Source: a virus. Taken from it: 24,407 nucleotides of DNA. The stretch is from positions 1 to 24,407 of the IMG/VR virus record IMGVR_UViG_3300010885_032879. One strand, written 5' to 3'. A program made the position numbers and the translations under genes. How positions within the stretch are numbered: position 1 is the stretch's first letter; every line of letters begins with the position of its first letter. The notes below the pieces were generated by a model. The model did no database searches. It had not been told where the DNA came from and worked only from the letters and a program-made list of their open reading frames with translations. This document shows, one piece after another, positions 1-6,937 of this stretch.

Positions 1-1
1 A

Positions 2-529
2 GTATATAAGAACGGTAAATTTAGTTATGGTGCCCAATACACCAACTTGAATACCAACCCGTGGATAGCATTTGGTGGTGCCTGGGGTAGCATTACAAAC
101 TCGGGTATTTTTGATAACGTGGTTACTTACCGAGATGGCGGATTTAGTACCCAGGCCAGTTTGATGCACGTTACAACCAATATTACTCCAGGGTTAATCA
201 CCAAAGTCAATAACGTAGTTGGCACCTGGGCTGAATCTGGATATAGATTTGGCGACGTCAAGGAGCGAGGTGATATTGGCGTATATGCTGGTATCAAACC
301 TGTGGTGTTGTCCGGAGATGTTGAAGCAAAGATGCCAACAAGTGTTGACAACAACGGTAATGTAGTGTACACTAATAAAAGATTAGCGATACAGAATCAA
401 GTCACGCCATATGTTAGAGCCTTGTACACTAACATGATTGATCAAAAGACCATGTATCGTTTTAGTGTTATGGGAACACAGCAAGGTCAATTTCGACTGA
501 TGCACGAACTTAGGTGGTGGTTAGATTAA
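2..529 (+). CDS. C-terminal part of a beta-rich protein (autotransporter-like barrel end; partial)
   Basis: The reading frame is open from the left window edge to a TAA at 527-529, so the start is missing. The 175 visible residues alternate polar and hydrophobic/aromatic residues, with short Gly/Asn/Asp turns, in repeated strand-like blocks. The last strand ends RWWLD. This is what the closing strands of an outer-membrane beta-barrel or autotransporter-like domain look like. Such C-termini can follow a subtilase or other passenger domain, but no catalytic motif is visible here. The stop overlaps the ATG of the HIT gene by one base (TAATG). The family assignment is inference; a large tail or surface protein is an equal alternative. 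Confidence 0.4.
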   Translation, partial: VYKNGKFSYGAQYTNLNTNPWIAFGGAWGSITNSGIFDNVVTYRDGGFSTQASLMHVTTNITPGLITKVNNVVGTWAESGYRFGDVKERGDIGVYAGIKPVVLSGDVEAKMPTSVDNNGNVVYTNKRLAIQNQVTPYVRALYTNMIDQKTMYRFSVMGTQQGQFRLMHELRWWLD

Positions 530-894
530 TGGATCTAGTAGACGCACAAAAATATGGCATAGCACCTTGGGATAATGTTGTCCGTGAAGACTTTCACGTC
601 GTGATCTATGCAGACAAGTATCCATGCACTCCGGGACATTTGTTATTTGTACCCAAGTATGATAGCAAGGCCTTAATCAAACAATGCTTTGAAGACGCAT
701 TTGATGAAGGCCAACGTTTGGTGGAACAAGGAGAATGTGATGGGTTCAACATTGGTCTTAATTGGGGCAAGAGTGCTGGACAGACTGTTATGTATCCCCA
801 TATACATCTTATACCACGCAGGGACGGCGATGTTGAAGATCCAGTGGGTGGTGTACGAAATACAATACCGGGCAAGGGCAATTATAAAAAATGA
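529..894 (+). CDS. HIT-family (histidine triad) protein
   Basis: This 121-residue protein has the HIT layout: an N-terminal PW-D-N-V segment, the mid-protein phrase TPGHLLFVPK (34-43), and near the C-terminus GQTVMYPHIHLIPRR (84-98). The usual triad is H-x-H-x-H. Here the first position is Tyr89, while the central His91 (the nucleotidyl acceptor position in the family) and His93 remain. HIT enzymes hydrolyse or transfer nucleotide phosphates, so a nucleotide hydrolase role is likely; the substrate is unknown. I chose ATG 529, which overlaps the upstream stop as TAATG, over an in-frame GTG at 514. The stop overlaps the next ATG (ATGA at 891). Confidence 0.85.
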   Translation: MDLVDAQKYGIAPWDNVVREDFHVVIYADKYPCTPGHLLFVPKYDSKALIKQCFEDAFDEGQRLVEQGECDGFNIGLNWGKSAGQTVMYPHIHLIPRRDGDVEDPVGGVRNTIPGKGNYKK

Positions 895-1052
895 TCATTG
901 AGTTAATTGGAACTTGGATAGTAATCGGCTTCTTTACAGCGATAGGCTGGGGGACTGCTCAAAAAACTGTAGTAGAGCCATATATCAATCCAGCCATAGA
1001 CAAGGTCATGCCTTCTGAAAAACCACAGGCACCACAAGAACAAAGTAAATAG
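891..1052 (+). CDS. Small single-pass membrane protein (53 aa)
   Basis: ATG 891 overlaps the HIT stop codon (ATGA), a typical translational coupling. The protein has one hydrophobic segment at about residues 3-20 (Ile/Leu/Trp/Phe/Gly rich). A short polar C-terminal tail, rich in Pro, Gln, Lys and Glu, follows. It has no recognisable family. A small inner-membrane phage protein is the simplest reading. Confidence 0.6.
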   Translation: MIIELIGTWIVIGFFTAIGWGTAQKTVVEPYINPAIDKVMPSEKPQAPQEQSK

Positions 1053-1084
1053 TAGCTTCAAGCGGCCTTACGGCGTCATCCCGC

Positions 1085-1113
1085 TTTACAAACTCTGCCG
1101 CCTATGCTATAAT
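1085..1113 (+). promoter_or_regulatory. Sigma70-type promoter for queD
   Basis: The -35 box TTTACA (1085-1090) and a perfect -10 box TATAAT (1108-1113) are separated by 17 nt. An extended -10 TGC sits just upstream of the -10. Predicted start is near 1120, giving a leader of about 13 nt that contains the ribosome binding site AGGAG (1121-1125), 7 nt before ATG 1133. A 6-bp inverted repeat (AAGCGG/CCGCTT, 1060-1086) overlaps the -35 box. Confidence 0.8.
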
Positions 1114-1132
1114 CTAACATAGGAGAACTACA

Positions 1133-1582
1133 ATGGCAAAGTATTATTCAACAAAACATTACGGACACAACATTGGTCTGTCAGCGGTATTCCGTCAGCC
1201 CAACGCAGATCACAGTCACTGCCATTTGTTACATGGTTACAGTCTGGCGTTTACATTTACATTTGGTTGCGACTCATTAGACAACAAGAATTGGGCTGTG
1301 GACTTTGGCGGGCTCAAAGAACTAAAAGCCTGGTTAGAAGATCACTTTGACCACAAGTTGGCATTGGATAAACGAGATCCGCATTTGGCCAAGTTTGAAG
1401 AATTGCAAGCATTGGATTTGGTAGAGATTCGTGTCTTTAACGGAGTAGGTGCAGAGAAGTTTGCTGAACATGCATTTCATTTTGCCAATCAATTGATCCG
1501 TGGAAAAACCAATAACCGTTGTTATTGTGTACGTGTTGAGTGTGCAGAACATGGTGCCAACAGTGCCATCTACGAAGGTTAA
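1133..1582 (+). CDS. queD: 6-carboxytetrahydropterin synthase-like (QueD/PTPS family)
   Basis: 149 residues, the usual family length. QueD turns dihydroneopterin triphosphate into 6-carboxy-tetrahydropterin, the second step towards 7-deazaguanine (preQ0, queuosine, deazaguanine DNA bases). Cys30 in SHCHLLHGY (28-36) is in the position of the catalytic Cys, His34 matches a zinc ligand, and FDHKLALDKRDP carries the conserved Asp-His pair. The canonical HGH is HGY here, and the first zinc His of the usual AAHR motif is Phe (SAVFRQ, 17-22). His27, His29 and His31 cluster near the active Cys instead, so this is a divergent subfamily with altered metal ligands. It has its own promoter and AGGAG site. 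queE lies about 5.4 kb downstream. Confidence 0.85.
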   Translation: MAKYYSTKHYGHNIGLSAVFRQPNADHSHCHLLHGYSLAFTFTFGCDSLDNKNWAVDFGGLKELKAWLEDHFDHKLALDKRDPHLAKFEELQALDLVEIRVFNGVGAEKFAEHAFHFANQLIRGKTNNRCYCVRVECAEHGANSAIYEG

Positions 1583-1608
1583 AATTTATTTGCCTAATAA
1601 AGTACGCA

Positions 1609-1616
1609 TATAAATA
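1609..1616 (+). promoter_or_regulatory. T4-type late promoter core TATAAATA
   Basis: A perfect match to the T4 late promoter core, in the short gap after queD. The glycosyltransferase ATG at 1625 starts 8 nt after the box, and no Shine-Dalgarno site lies between them. In T4 the start site falls about 7 nt after this core, so the transcript would begin at or within a couple of bases of the ATG. Confidence 0.55.
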
Positions 1617-1624
1617 TTTGTCAA

Positions 1625-2494
1625 ATGACAAATGACTACAGCATATCAGTTTTATTACCCACACGCAGTCGCACAGACGCATTAACAGCCAGCGTAACCA
1701 GTATTGTAAATCTAGCCAACAACATTTCTCGTGTACAGTTGCTCTTTGGTTTTGACAACGACGACGAAATAGGTTTGGCTCACTTTACTGACGTAATTCA
1801 ACCATTCTTAGATAAAAAGGGTGTGGATTACGAAGCCCAGGGATTTGAAAGCATGGGCTATGCTGGTCTTAATCATTACTACAATTATCTAGCCAAATCA
1901 ACATCGTCTGATTGGTTGTTTATCTGGAACGACGATGCTGTGATGGAAACACAAGGTTGGGATAGTGTGATTGAACAATACACTGGTCAATTCAAACTGT
2001 TAAAAGTTCATACTCATAATGACCACCCTTACAGTATTTTTCCTATAGTTCCAAGAGCATGGTATGATGTCATGCAACATTTAAGTCGTCATCAAATGAT
2101 TGACGCTGAACTAAGTCAGATGGCTTTTGTGTTAGACGTCATGCAGGTGATTGATGTTGATGTGGTACACAACCAAGTTGAGTTGACCAAGGACGCATCA
2201 GATCCTCTTAAACCTAAAATTAGATTTGAAGGCAACCCAGCAAATCCTTACGACTTCCACAATCCTAAAATACAACAACAACGTTATGCAGATTGCGACG
2301 TTGTATCCGAATATATGAAGGAAAATGGCCTGGACACCACTTGGTGGGAAAATGTTAAATCTGGTAAACAATATCCTTGGACACGATTACAAGAACTCGA
2401 CATTAACGGACAAATGAAACAGTTTAGCATGAAAACAGATCAAGCCGGACGGGTCATTGAAGTTAAAATAGACGAAAGAGCCAATGTCAAATAA
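1625..2494 (+). CDS. Glycosyltransferase, family-2-like (GT-A fold)
   Basis: 289 residues. The N-terminus has the GT-2 opening ISVLLPTRSR (7-16) and a serial helix; FGFDNDDE (41-48) follows. A DxD-type motif is seen in WNDDA (101-105), the place where GT-A enzymes bind metal and the nucleotide sugar. It probably transfers a sugar from a nucleotide donor to an acceptor in the cytoplasm. The gene has no ribosome binding site and starts right after a late promoter core. It overlaps the next gene by 11 nt and heads a run of sugar-modifying genes. Donor and acceptor cannot be told from sequence. Confidence 0.8.
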   Translation: MTNDYSISVLLPTRSRTDALTASVTSIVNLANNISRVQLLFGFDNDDEIGLAHFTDVIQPFLDKKGVDYEAQGFESMGYAGLNHYYNYLAKSTSSDWLFIWNDDAVMETQGWDSVIEQYTGQFKLLKVHTHNDHPYSIFPIVPRAWYDVMQHLSRHQMIDAELSQMAFVLDVMQVIDVDVVHNQVELTKDASDPLKPKIRFEGNPANPYDFHNPKIQQQRYADCDVVSEYMKENGLDTTWWENVKSGKQYPWTRLQELDINGQMKQFSMKTDQAGRVIEVKIDERANVK

Positions 2495-3713
2495 TGCTAT
2501 CACACAAAGTCAACTAGTCACCGGTTGTTGCATCACCGGTAACCCAGTGGTAAAAATTCTTGACTTTGGTCAACATGCCTACGCAGATACATTTGTACGT
2601 CCAGATCAACTTGATCTAAGCGAACCGGTATTTCCCTTACATGTATATCTTAATTCTGAATCTGGAAGCATTCAATTGGGTTATGTAAGTTCGGCCAAAG
2701 ATCGCTATAACTTGTATAGTTACAGCTATACTTCCAGTAACAGCCAAACAGCCAGGAACCATTGGGATGAGTATGCTACCACAGTTAAACATCGAGGACG
2801 TGCCAAAGGATTGGTTGTAGAAATTGGCAGCAACGATGGCTATCTAATTGGTCAATTCCGAGACAATACAGCAGTTGGCGTAGACAGCAGTACAGAAATG
2901 TGCGAGTTGGCCAAAGCACGTGGAGTTGAAACGGTGAATGCCTTGTTTAATTCAACCACTGCCAATGAACTAAAAAACAAACACGGTGCAGCTGGAGTAA
3001 TCATGGCCAACAATGTGTTTAATCATGCCAACGACCCGGTAGCATTTGCTCAGGCGGTGGCAGAGCTGTTGGCTGACGATGGTGAGTTCGTCTTTGAAGT
3101 TCCTTATTGGCTTAGCATGATTGAGTCGGGTCGCTTTACTGACATGGTCTACCACGAGCACCCTACTTACTTTACTGTGAAGATGGCCTGGAACTTGTTA
3201 AAAGCCGCTGGATTAGAAATTACAGATTTTGACATAGTTGACTATCACGGCGGAAGCCTACGAGTATTTGCCAGACGAGACACTAGTTCTAACATGCCAG
3301 TTGTAGTAGAAGATGCCATTGCTAGAGAAACACAAGTTGGCTTGTTTAATGAATACTTTTACCAACAACTACAACATCGTTTCGAGTGTCTTAAGATTGA
3401 ATGGTTGGCAAAGTTTTACAAATTAATCAACGAAGACCCAGATGCAGTTGTCATAGGAGTAGGTGCTGCTGCTAAGGCCAACACTTGGTTAAAATGGCAT
3501 GGCTTAGATAGTACTGTGATTCGCTGTATCACTGATGCCAGTCAATACAAACAAGGCAAATATACTCCACTGACTCGTATTCCAGTAACCGGCGACGAAG
3601 AATTTGCCCAACATGAACGTCCATATGCTTTAATCCTAAGCTGGAACATCGGCGAAGGCCTGCGTAGAGCCATACTAAATATCAACCCCAACACAAGGTT
3701 TATCTCACAATGA
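2484..3713 (+). CDS. SAM-dependent sugar C-methyltransferase (TylC3/NovU-like)
   Basis: 409 residues with the three-part layout of NDP-sugar C-methyltransferases. The N-terminal zinc-binding-like segment has Cys15-Cys16 followed by LDFGQHAYADTF (26-37). The central Rossmann methyltransferase domain has motif I VVEIGSNDGY (111-120) and an acidic GVDSS. The C-terminal domain has GVGAAAKANTW and a KQGKYTPLTRIPV segment. Known relatives add a methyl group to C-3 of a keto-deoxysugar nucleotide. The N-terminal Cys set is reduced compared with usual members. It is coupled to the upstream glycosyltransferase and the downstream cupin (ATGA at 3710), which supports a role in making a branched sugar. 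Confidence 0.88.
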   Translation: MSNNAITQSQLVTGCCITGNPVVKILDFGQHAYADTFVRPDQLDLSEPVFPLHVYLNSESGSIQLGYVSSAKDRYNLYSYSYTSSNSQTARNHWDEYATTVKHRGRAKGLVVEIGSNDGYLIGQFRDNTAVGVDSSTEMCELAKARGVETVNALFNSTTANELKNKHGAAGVIMANNVFNHANDPVAFAQAVAELLADDGEFVFEVPYWLSMIESGRFTDMVYHEHPTYFTVKMAWNLLKAAGLEITDFDIVDYHGGSLRVFARRDTSSNMPVVVEDAIARETQVGLFNEYFYQQLQHRFECLKIEWLAKFYKLINEDPDAVVIGVGAAAKANTWLKWHGLDSTVIRCITDASQYKQGKYTPLTRIPVTGDEEFAQHERPYALILSWNIGEGLRRAILNINPNTRFISQ

Positions 3714-4117
3714 AATCATACAACATTTATAGCTCTCAATCAGAAGCTGGTCTTGGATCCTTTCAAGACGACCGCGGCACTATACATGATATATTTTACA
3801 TGGCCAATATGAATCATGCCTGTATTATTACCAACCAGCCTGGTGCTGTACGTGGCAACCACTATCATAAATTTACCACACAGTACACTTATATCTTATC
3901 CGGAACACTGACTTACTATAGCAAAACATTAGGCGATGAAGAGCCTGCACACAGCCTTACTGCCGTTACTGGTGATATGATTATCAGTGAGCCTTATGAA
4001 ATTCATGCCATGCGAGCTGGTGCCGGTGGCTGTACTTTTATTGCGTTTGCTGAAGGCCCTAGAGGTGGCGAAGATTACGAGTCTGACACTTACAGGGTTG
4101 AAGATATCACTGTATGA
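3710..4117 (+). CDS. Cupin protein, sugar isomerase/epimerase-like
   Basis: 135 residues with a single cupin barrel. The first cupin motif is RGNHYHKFTTQYTYILSG (48-65), where His51, His53 and Gln58 could bind metal or substrate; the second includes EPYEIHAM with His99. Small cupins of this kind beside sugar genes act as dTDP-keto-sugar isomerases or epimerases (FdtA/WxcM or RmlC type), but the exact reaction cannot be read from this sequence. Start and stop are both coupled to neighbours by ATGA overlaps. Confidence 0.75.
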   Translation: MKSYNIYSSQSEAGLGSFQDDRGTIHDIFYMANMNHACIITNQPGAVRGNHYHKFTTQYTYILSGTLTYYSKTLGDEEPAHSLTAVTGDMIISEPYEIHAMRAGAGGCTFIAFAEGPRGGEDYESDTYRVEDITV

Positions 4118-4704
4118 AAAAAACTGTAGCAATCTTTGGTGCCAGTGGCGGCATAGGTGCTGCTACAAGACAACAGTTTCTTGATGCTGGATACACTGTG
4201 ATTCCTGTTAGTAGAAATCTAATTGATTTTTCTAGTCCCAAAGCAGATGAGCAGATTCAAGAGTTTTTAAGTTTGTCAGATCCAGATATTATTGTGAATT
4301 GCACTGGGCATTTTGCCAGCAATGACGAACCGGCCGAGCCTACTATGAGCATCAATTTCAACAGCAACTGGTCATTGGTTAGACACTACTTTGATAAAAC
4401 AAATCGTGAAACCAAGATTATCATGGTTGGTTCGAGTGCATGTAGAGGCGGAAGAAAGAATTATATTGTATATGGTGCTAGCAAAGCTGCACTATTAAGT
4501 ATGTGGGAAGGTTGCCGAGATGCATTGGCCAATACAAAAGTCACAGTAAATTTGGTCAACCCTGTTAGAGTAAGAACCAACATGGTTGCACCATTTGATG
4601 ACAATCTTGATTATCTTGATCCCAATGCTGTGGCATATGAAATTTTACAATTGGCCAAAACACCAGCCAGTAGTTGCGTAGAAATGACTTTTAAGGAGCT
4701 GTGA
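4114..4704 (+). CDS. Short-chain dehydrogenase/reductase (SDR)
   Basis: 196 residues, slightly short for a classical SDR. The nucleotide-binding motif GASGGIG is at 9-15, the NAG-like NCTG at 62-65, the catalytic Ser at 107 or 108 in VGSS, and the YxxxK pair is Tyr120/Lys124 (YGASK). It should be an NAD(P)-dependent oxidoreductase of a keto or hydroxy group, probably on a sugar given its neighbours. An RBS for the next gene (AAGGAG, 4693-4698) lies inside its 3' end. Confidence 0.85.
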   Translation: MKKTVAIFGASGGIGAATRQQFLDAGYTVIPVSRNLIDFSSPKADEQIQEFLSLSDPDIIVNCTGHFASNDEPAEPTMSINFNSNWSLVRHYFDKTNRETKIIMVGSSACRGGRKNYIVYGASKAALLSMWEGCRDALANTKVTVNLVNPVRVRTNMVAPFDDNLDYLDPNAVAYEILQLAKTPASSCVEMTFKEL

Positions 4705-5477
4705 TGAAAATAGGTATTATAGGAAAAGGTACAGTCGGTAAAGCTGTATATGAAGGATTAAATCATCTTGGACATGAAATGTGTTTTTTTGACCCTGCAT
4801 ACGAAGGATCAACATTAGCAGATGTGCTAGATACTGAATGCGTGTTCATCAGTGTGCCCACTAACCAAGCCTCCAACGGTGATTGCGATACCAGTATTGT
4901 TGAAAAAGTAGTTGATGAATTAAATGCCGCCGGTTACAAAGGACTAGTGGGTCTCAAGAGTACCTGTGTGCCTGGTACATGCGATAAGCTATCAATGCAC
5001 TATCCTAGTTTGCGTATCTGCTCAGTTCCAGAATTCCTACGTGCCAAGACAGCACTGGCTGACTTTATGTACAATCATGACTTACTGGTTATTGGTAGTA
5101 ACCGTGTGGAAGACTTTGACATAGTTAAACAGATTCATGGTCACTTGCCGCAGAATGTTAGCTGTGTTAAACCTACCGAAGCCGAAGTAATCAAATATTT
5201 TAATAATGTGAATCACAGTGTGCAAATTATTTTTGCCAATATTGCATTTGAAGTTTGTAAAAAACTAGGTGTACACTATGATGCTGTGTATCATGCAATT
5301 AGTAAACGTGAGTGTTTCAATCCAGCATACCTAATGTGCAATGATAACCTGCGTGGCTTTGGTGGTCATTGCTTGCCAAAAGATACCAGTGCCTGGGCAA
5401 ACTTGGTCAAGAACTTGGGTCTTGACTACACCATGATTGAAGCAGTAATTAAAGATAACGAGAAATTAACCAAATGA
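4704..5477 (+). CDS. Short UDP-glucose 6-dehydrogenase-family protein
   Basis: 257 residues against roughly 390-450 for usual members. The N-terminal Rossmann motif GIIGKGTVG (4-12) is present. A central domain with NNVNH follows, and the active-site motif is GFGGHCLPKD with catalytic-type Cys223. The protein ends about 30 residues later, so the C-terminal UDP-binding domain is absent. I chose ATG 4704 (TGATG overlap, AAGGAG 5 nt upstream) over GTG 4701. It may oxidise a nucleotide sugar with altered specificity, or depend on another subunit. A full-length relative lies at 7788. The missing domain looks genuine, because the stop is directly coupled to the next gene. Confidence 0.83.
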   Translation: MKIGIIGKGTVGKAVYEGLNHLGHEMCFFDPAYEGSTLADVLDTECVFISVPTNQASNGDCDTSIVEKVVDELNAAGYKGLVGLKSTCVPGTCDKLSMHYPSLRICSVPEFLRAKTALADFMYNHDLLVIGSNRVEDFDIVKQIHGHLPQNVSCVKPTEAEVIKYFNNVNHSVQIIFANIAFEVCKKLGVHYDAVYHAISKRECFNPAYLMCNDNLRGFGGHCLPKDTSAWANLVKNLGLDYTMIEAVIKDNEKLTK

Positions 5478-6382
5478 AAATACTAGTAACCGGTGCCAGC
5501 GGCTTGTTGGGCACAGAAATTTGCCGCCAACTTAAATTAAACAACAAAAACGAAGTGTGGGCTGTGGATAATCACAGTCGTAGTAACACAATTCCACCAT
5601 GCGACAAGTTCTTGGCTATTGATCTTATTCAGGGTGATTCATTTAAACAGTTGCCATTGGACTTTGATTATATCTACCACTATGGTGCTATCAACGGTAC
5701 TAAGAATTTTTACGAACGTCCCAATCAAGTGTTGCTCAATAACTTTGTTTGTGACCTAAACATTTTTGAACACGCCAGTTTGTGCAAGGGTTTGAAGAAA
5801 TTAGTTTATGCTAGTAGCAGTGAAGTAGTCAGTGACGATCCAATTAGTCCTGTACCTGAGCACACTGATATCACCATCAACAACATACACAATGCTCGCT
5901 GGAGTTATAGACTGGCCAAAGTATGTAGTGAGAACTTTTTGACCAATTCAAAACTGCCATGGGTCATGTTCCGTTATTTCAACGTGTATGGTGACAACAG
6001 CAAGGCTGGACACTTTTTGGCTGACCAAATACAAAAAATTAAAAATGGTGTGTTTGAATGTGTTGGCCCAGAAGAAACACGAAGTTTTTGTCATGTTGAA
6101 GATGCTGTCCGTGCCAGTATCTATTGTGCTGAAACACAAACCAACGAGCTGATCAACATTGGTAACGATCGCGAAATCACTATTATGGCTGCTGCCCAAG
6201 TCATTGCTGAAGCATTTGGACATACCAATCCCATGTGGATAACCACTCCGGGCAAAGCTGGCTCGACTGCCAACCGTAGACCGGATATTTCCAAATTACG
6301 AAACATTATGGACGACTATAATCCTATGCCGTTTGAACAAGGTGTACAGCGAATCATTCAAAATTTAATTGACAAACAGTAG
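5474..6382 (+). CDS. NAD-dependent nucleotide-sugar epimerase/dehydratase (extended SDR)
   Basis: 302 residues, typical of extended SDRs. The NAD-binding motif GASGLLG is at 7-13, YHYGAI marks the family's HxAA region, Ser114-116 (SSS) are the catalytic serines, and Tyr145/Lys149 form the YxxxK pair (YRLAK). FRYFNVYGDN and RSFCHVEDAV are the usual substrate-domain blocks. It belongs with UDP-glucose 4-epimerase, UDP-glucuronate decarboxylase and similar enzymes; the exact reaction is not readable. ATG overlaps the upstream stop. The end of this gene carries the -35 box of the next promoter. Confidence 0.88.
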   Translation: MKILVTGASGLLGTEICRQLKLNNKNEVWAVDNHSRSNTIPPCDKFLAIDLIQGDSFKQLPLDFDYIYHYGAINGTKNFYERPNQVLLNNFVCDLNIFEHASLCKGLKKLVYASSSEVVSDDPISPVPEHTDITINNIHNARWSYRLAKVCSENFLTNSKLPWVMFRYFNVYGDNSKAGHFLADQIQKIKNGVFECVGPEETRSFCHVEDAVRASIYCAETQTNELINIGNDREITIMAAAQVIAEAFGHTNPMWITTPGKAGSTANRRPDISKLRNIMDDYNPMPFEQGVQRIIQNLIDKQ

Positions 6383-6398
6383 GATAGTGCTGTATAAT
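6369..6398 (+). promoter_or_regulatory. Consensus sigma70-type promoter, leaderless arrangement
   Basis: Perfect TTGACA (6369-6374) and perfect TATAAT (6393-6398) with an 18-nt spacer, overlapping the end of the epimerase gene. The next ATG (6404) begins 6 nt after the -10 box, so the predicted start site is at or one base from the ATG. No Shine-Dalgarno site is present. Confidence 0.75.
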
Positions 6399-6403
6399 AG
6401 TAT

Positions 6404-6937
6404 ATGAAGAAAATATACTATACATGGCAAGATGTTGAACGTCAAACCCAAGAAATTCTACGTCAACTACAACATGATGCGTGGCGGCCCGATTATGTGG
6501 TTGGGCTTACACGTGGTGGATTGGTTCCTGCTAATCTTATTAGTCAATACCTAGGGGTTCCAATGGAAACTCTCAAGGTCAGTTTGCGTGACAATGCTAG
6601 TCAACCAGAAAGTAACTTATGGATGGCTGAAGATGCGTTTGGTTACGAAAATCACGATCCAATGTGTTCTGGCGATGGAAGAAAGAATATCCTTATTGTA
6701 GATGATATTAACGATTCCGGTGCCACTTTAAACTGGATCAAACAAGACTGGCAATCAAGCTGTTTTCCAACAGAACCTCATTGGGACTTGGTCTGGGGTA
6801 ATAATGTTCGTGTTGCTGTGTTAGTAGATAATGAAGCAAGTGCAAGTGAATTAAATGTTGGTTATTCAGCTGTTGACCTAAATAAGGCTGAAGAAGATTG
6901 TTGGATTGTTTTTCCTTGGGAAGATTGGTGGAAATGA
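6404..6937 (+). CDS. Purine-type phosphoribosyltransferase
   Basis: 177 residues. The PRPP-binding loop is clear at ILIVDDINDSGAT (96-108). An N-terminal block VVGLTRGGLVPA (32-43) resembles xanthine/hypoxanthine phosphoribosyltransferases, and the C-terminal CWIVFPWEDWW resembles the W-x-VFPWE ending of Gpt-like enzymes. It should attach a purine base to PRPP, a salvage step that fits phage DNA synthesis. It is also next to queE, so use of a deazapurine base cannot be excluded, though nothing in the sequence proves it. It has its own consensus promoter and its stop overlaps the queE ATG. Confidence 0.85.
   Translation: MKKIYYTWQDVERQTQEILRQLQHDAWRPDYVVGLTRGGLVPANLISQYLGVPMETLKVSLRDNASQPESNLWMAEDAFGYENHDPMCSGDGRKNILIVDDINDSGATLNWIKQDWQSSCFPTEPHWDLVWGNNVRVAVLVDNEASASELNVGYSAVDLNKAEEDCWIVFPWEDWWK

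Noticed and set aside
1060-1086. A terminator after the small membrane gene
   Set aside because: The 6-bp inverted repeat has a 16-nt loop and no clear T run, and it overlaps the -35 box of the queD promoter.
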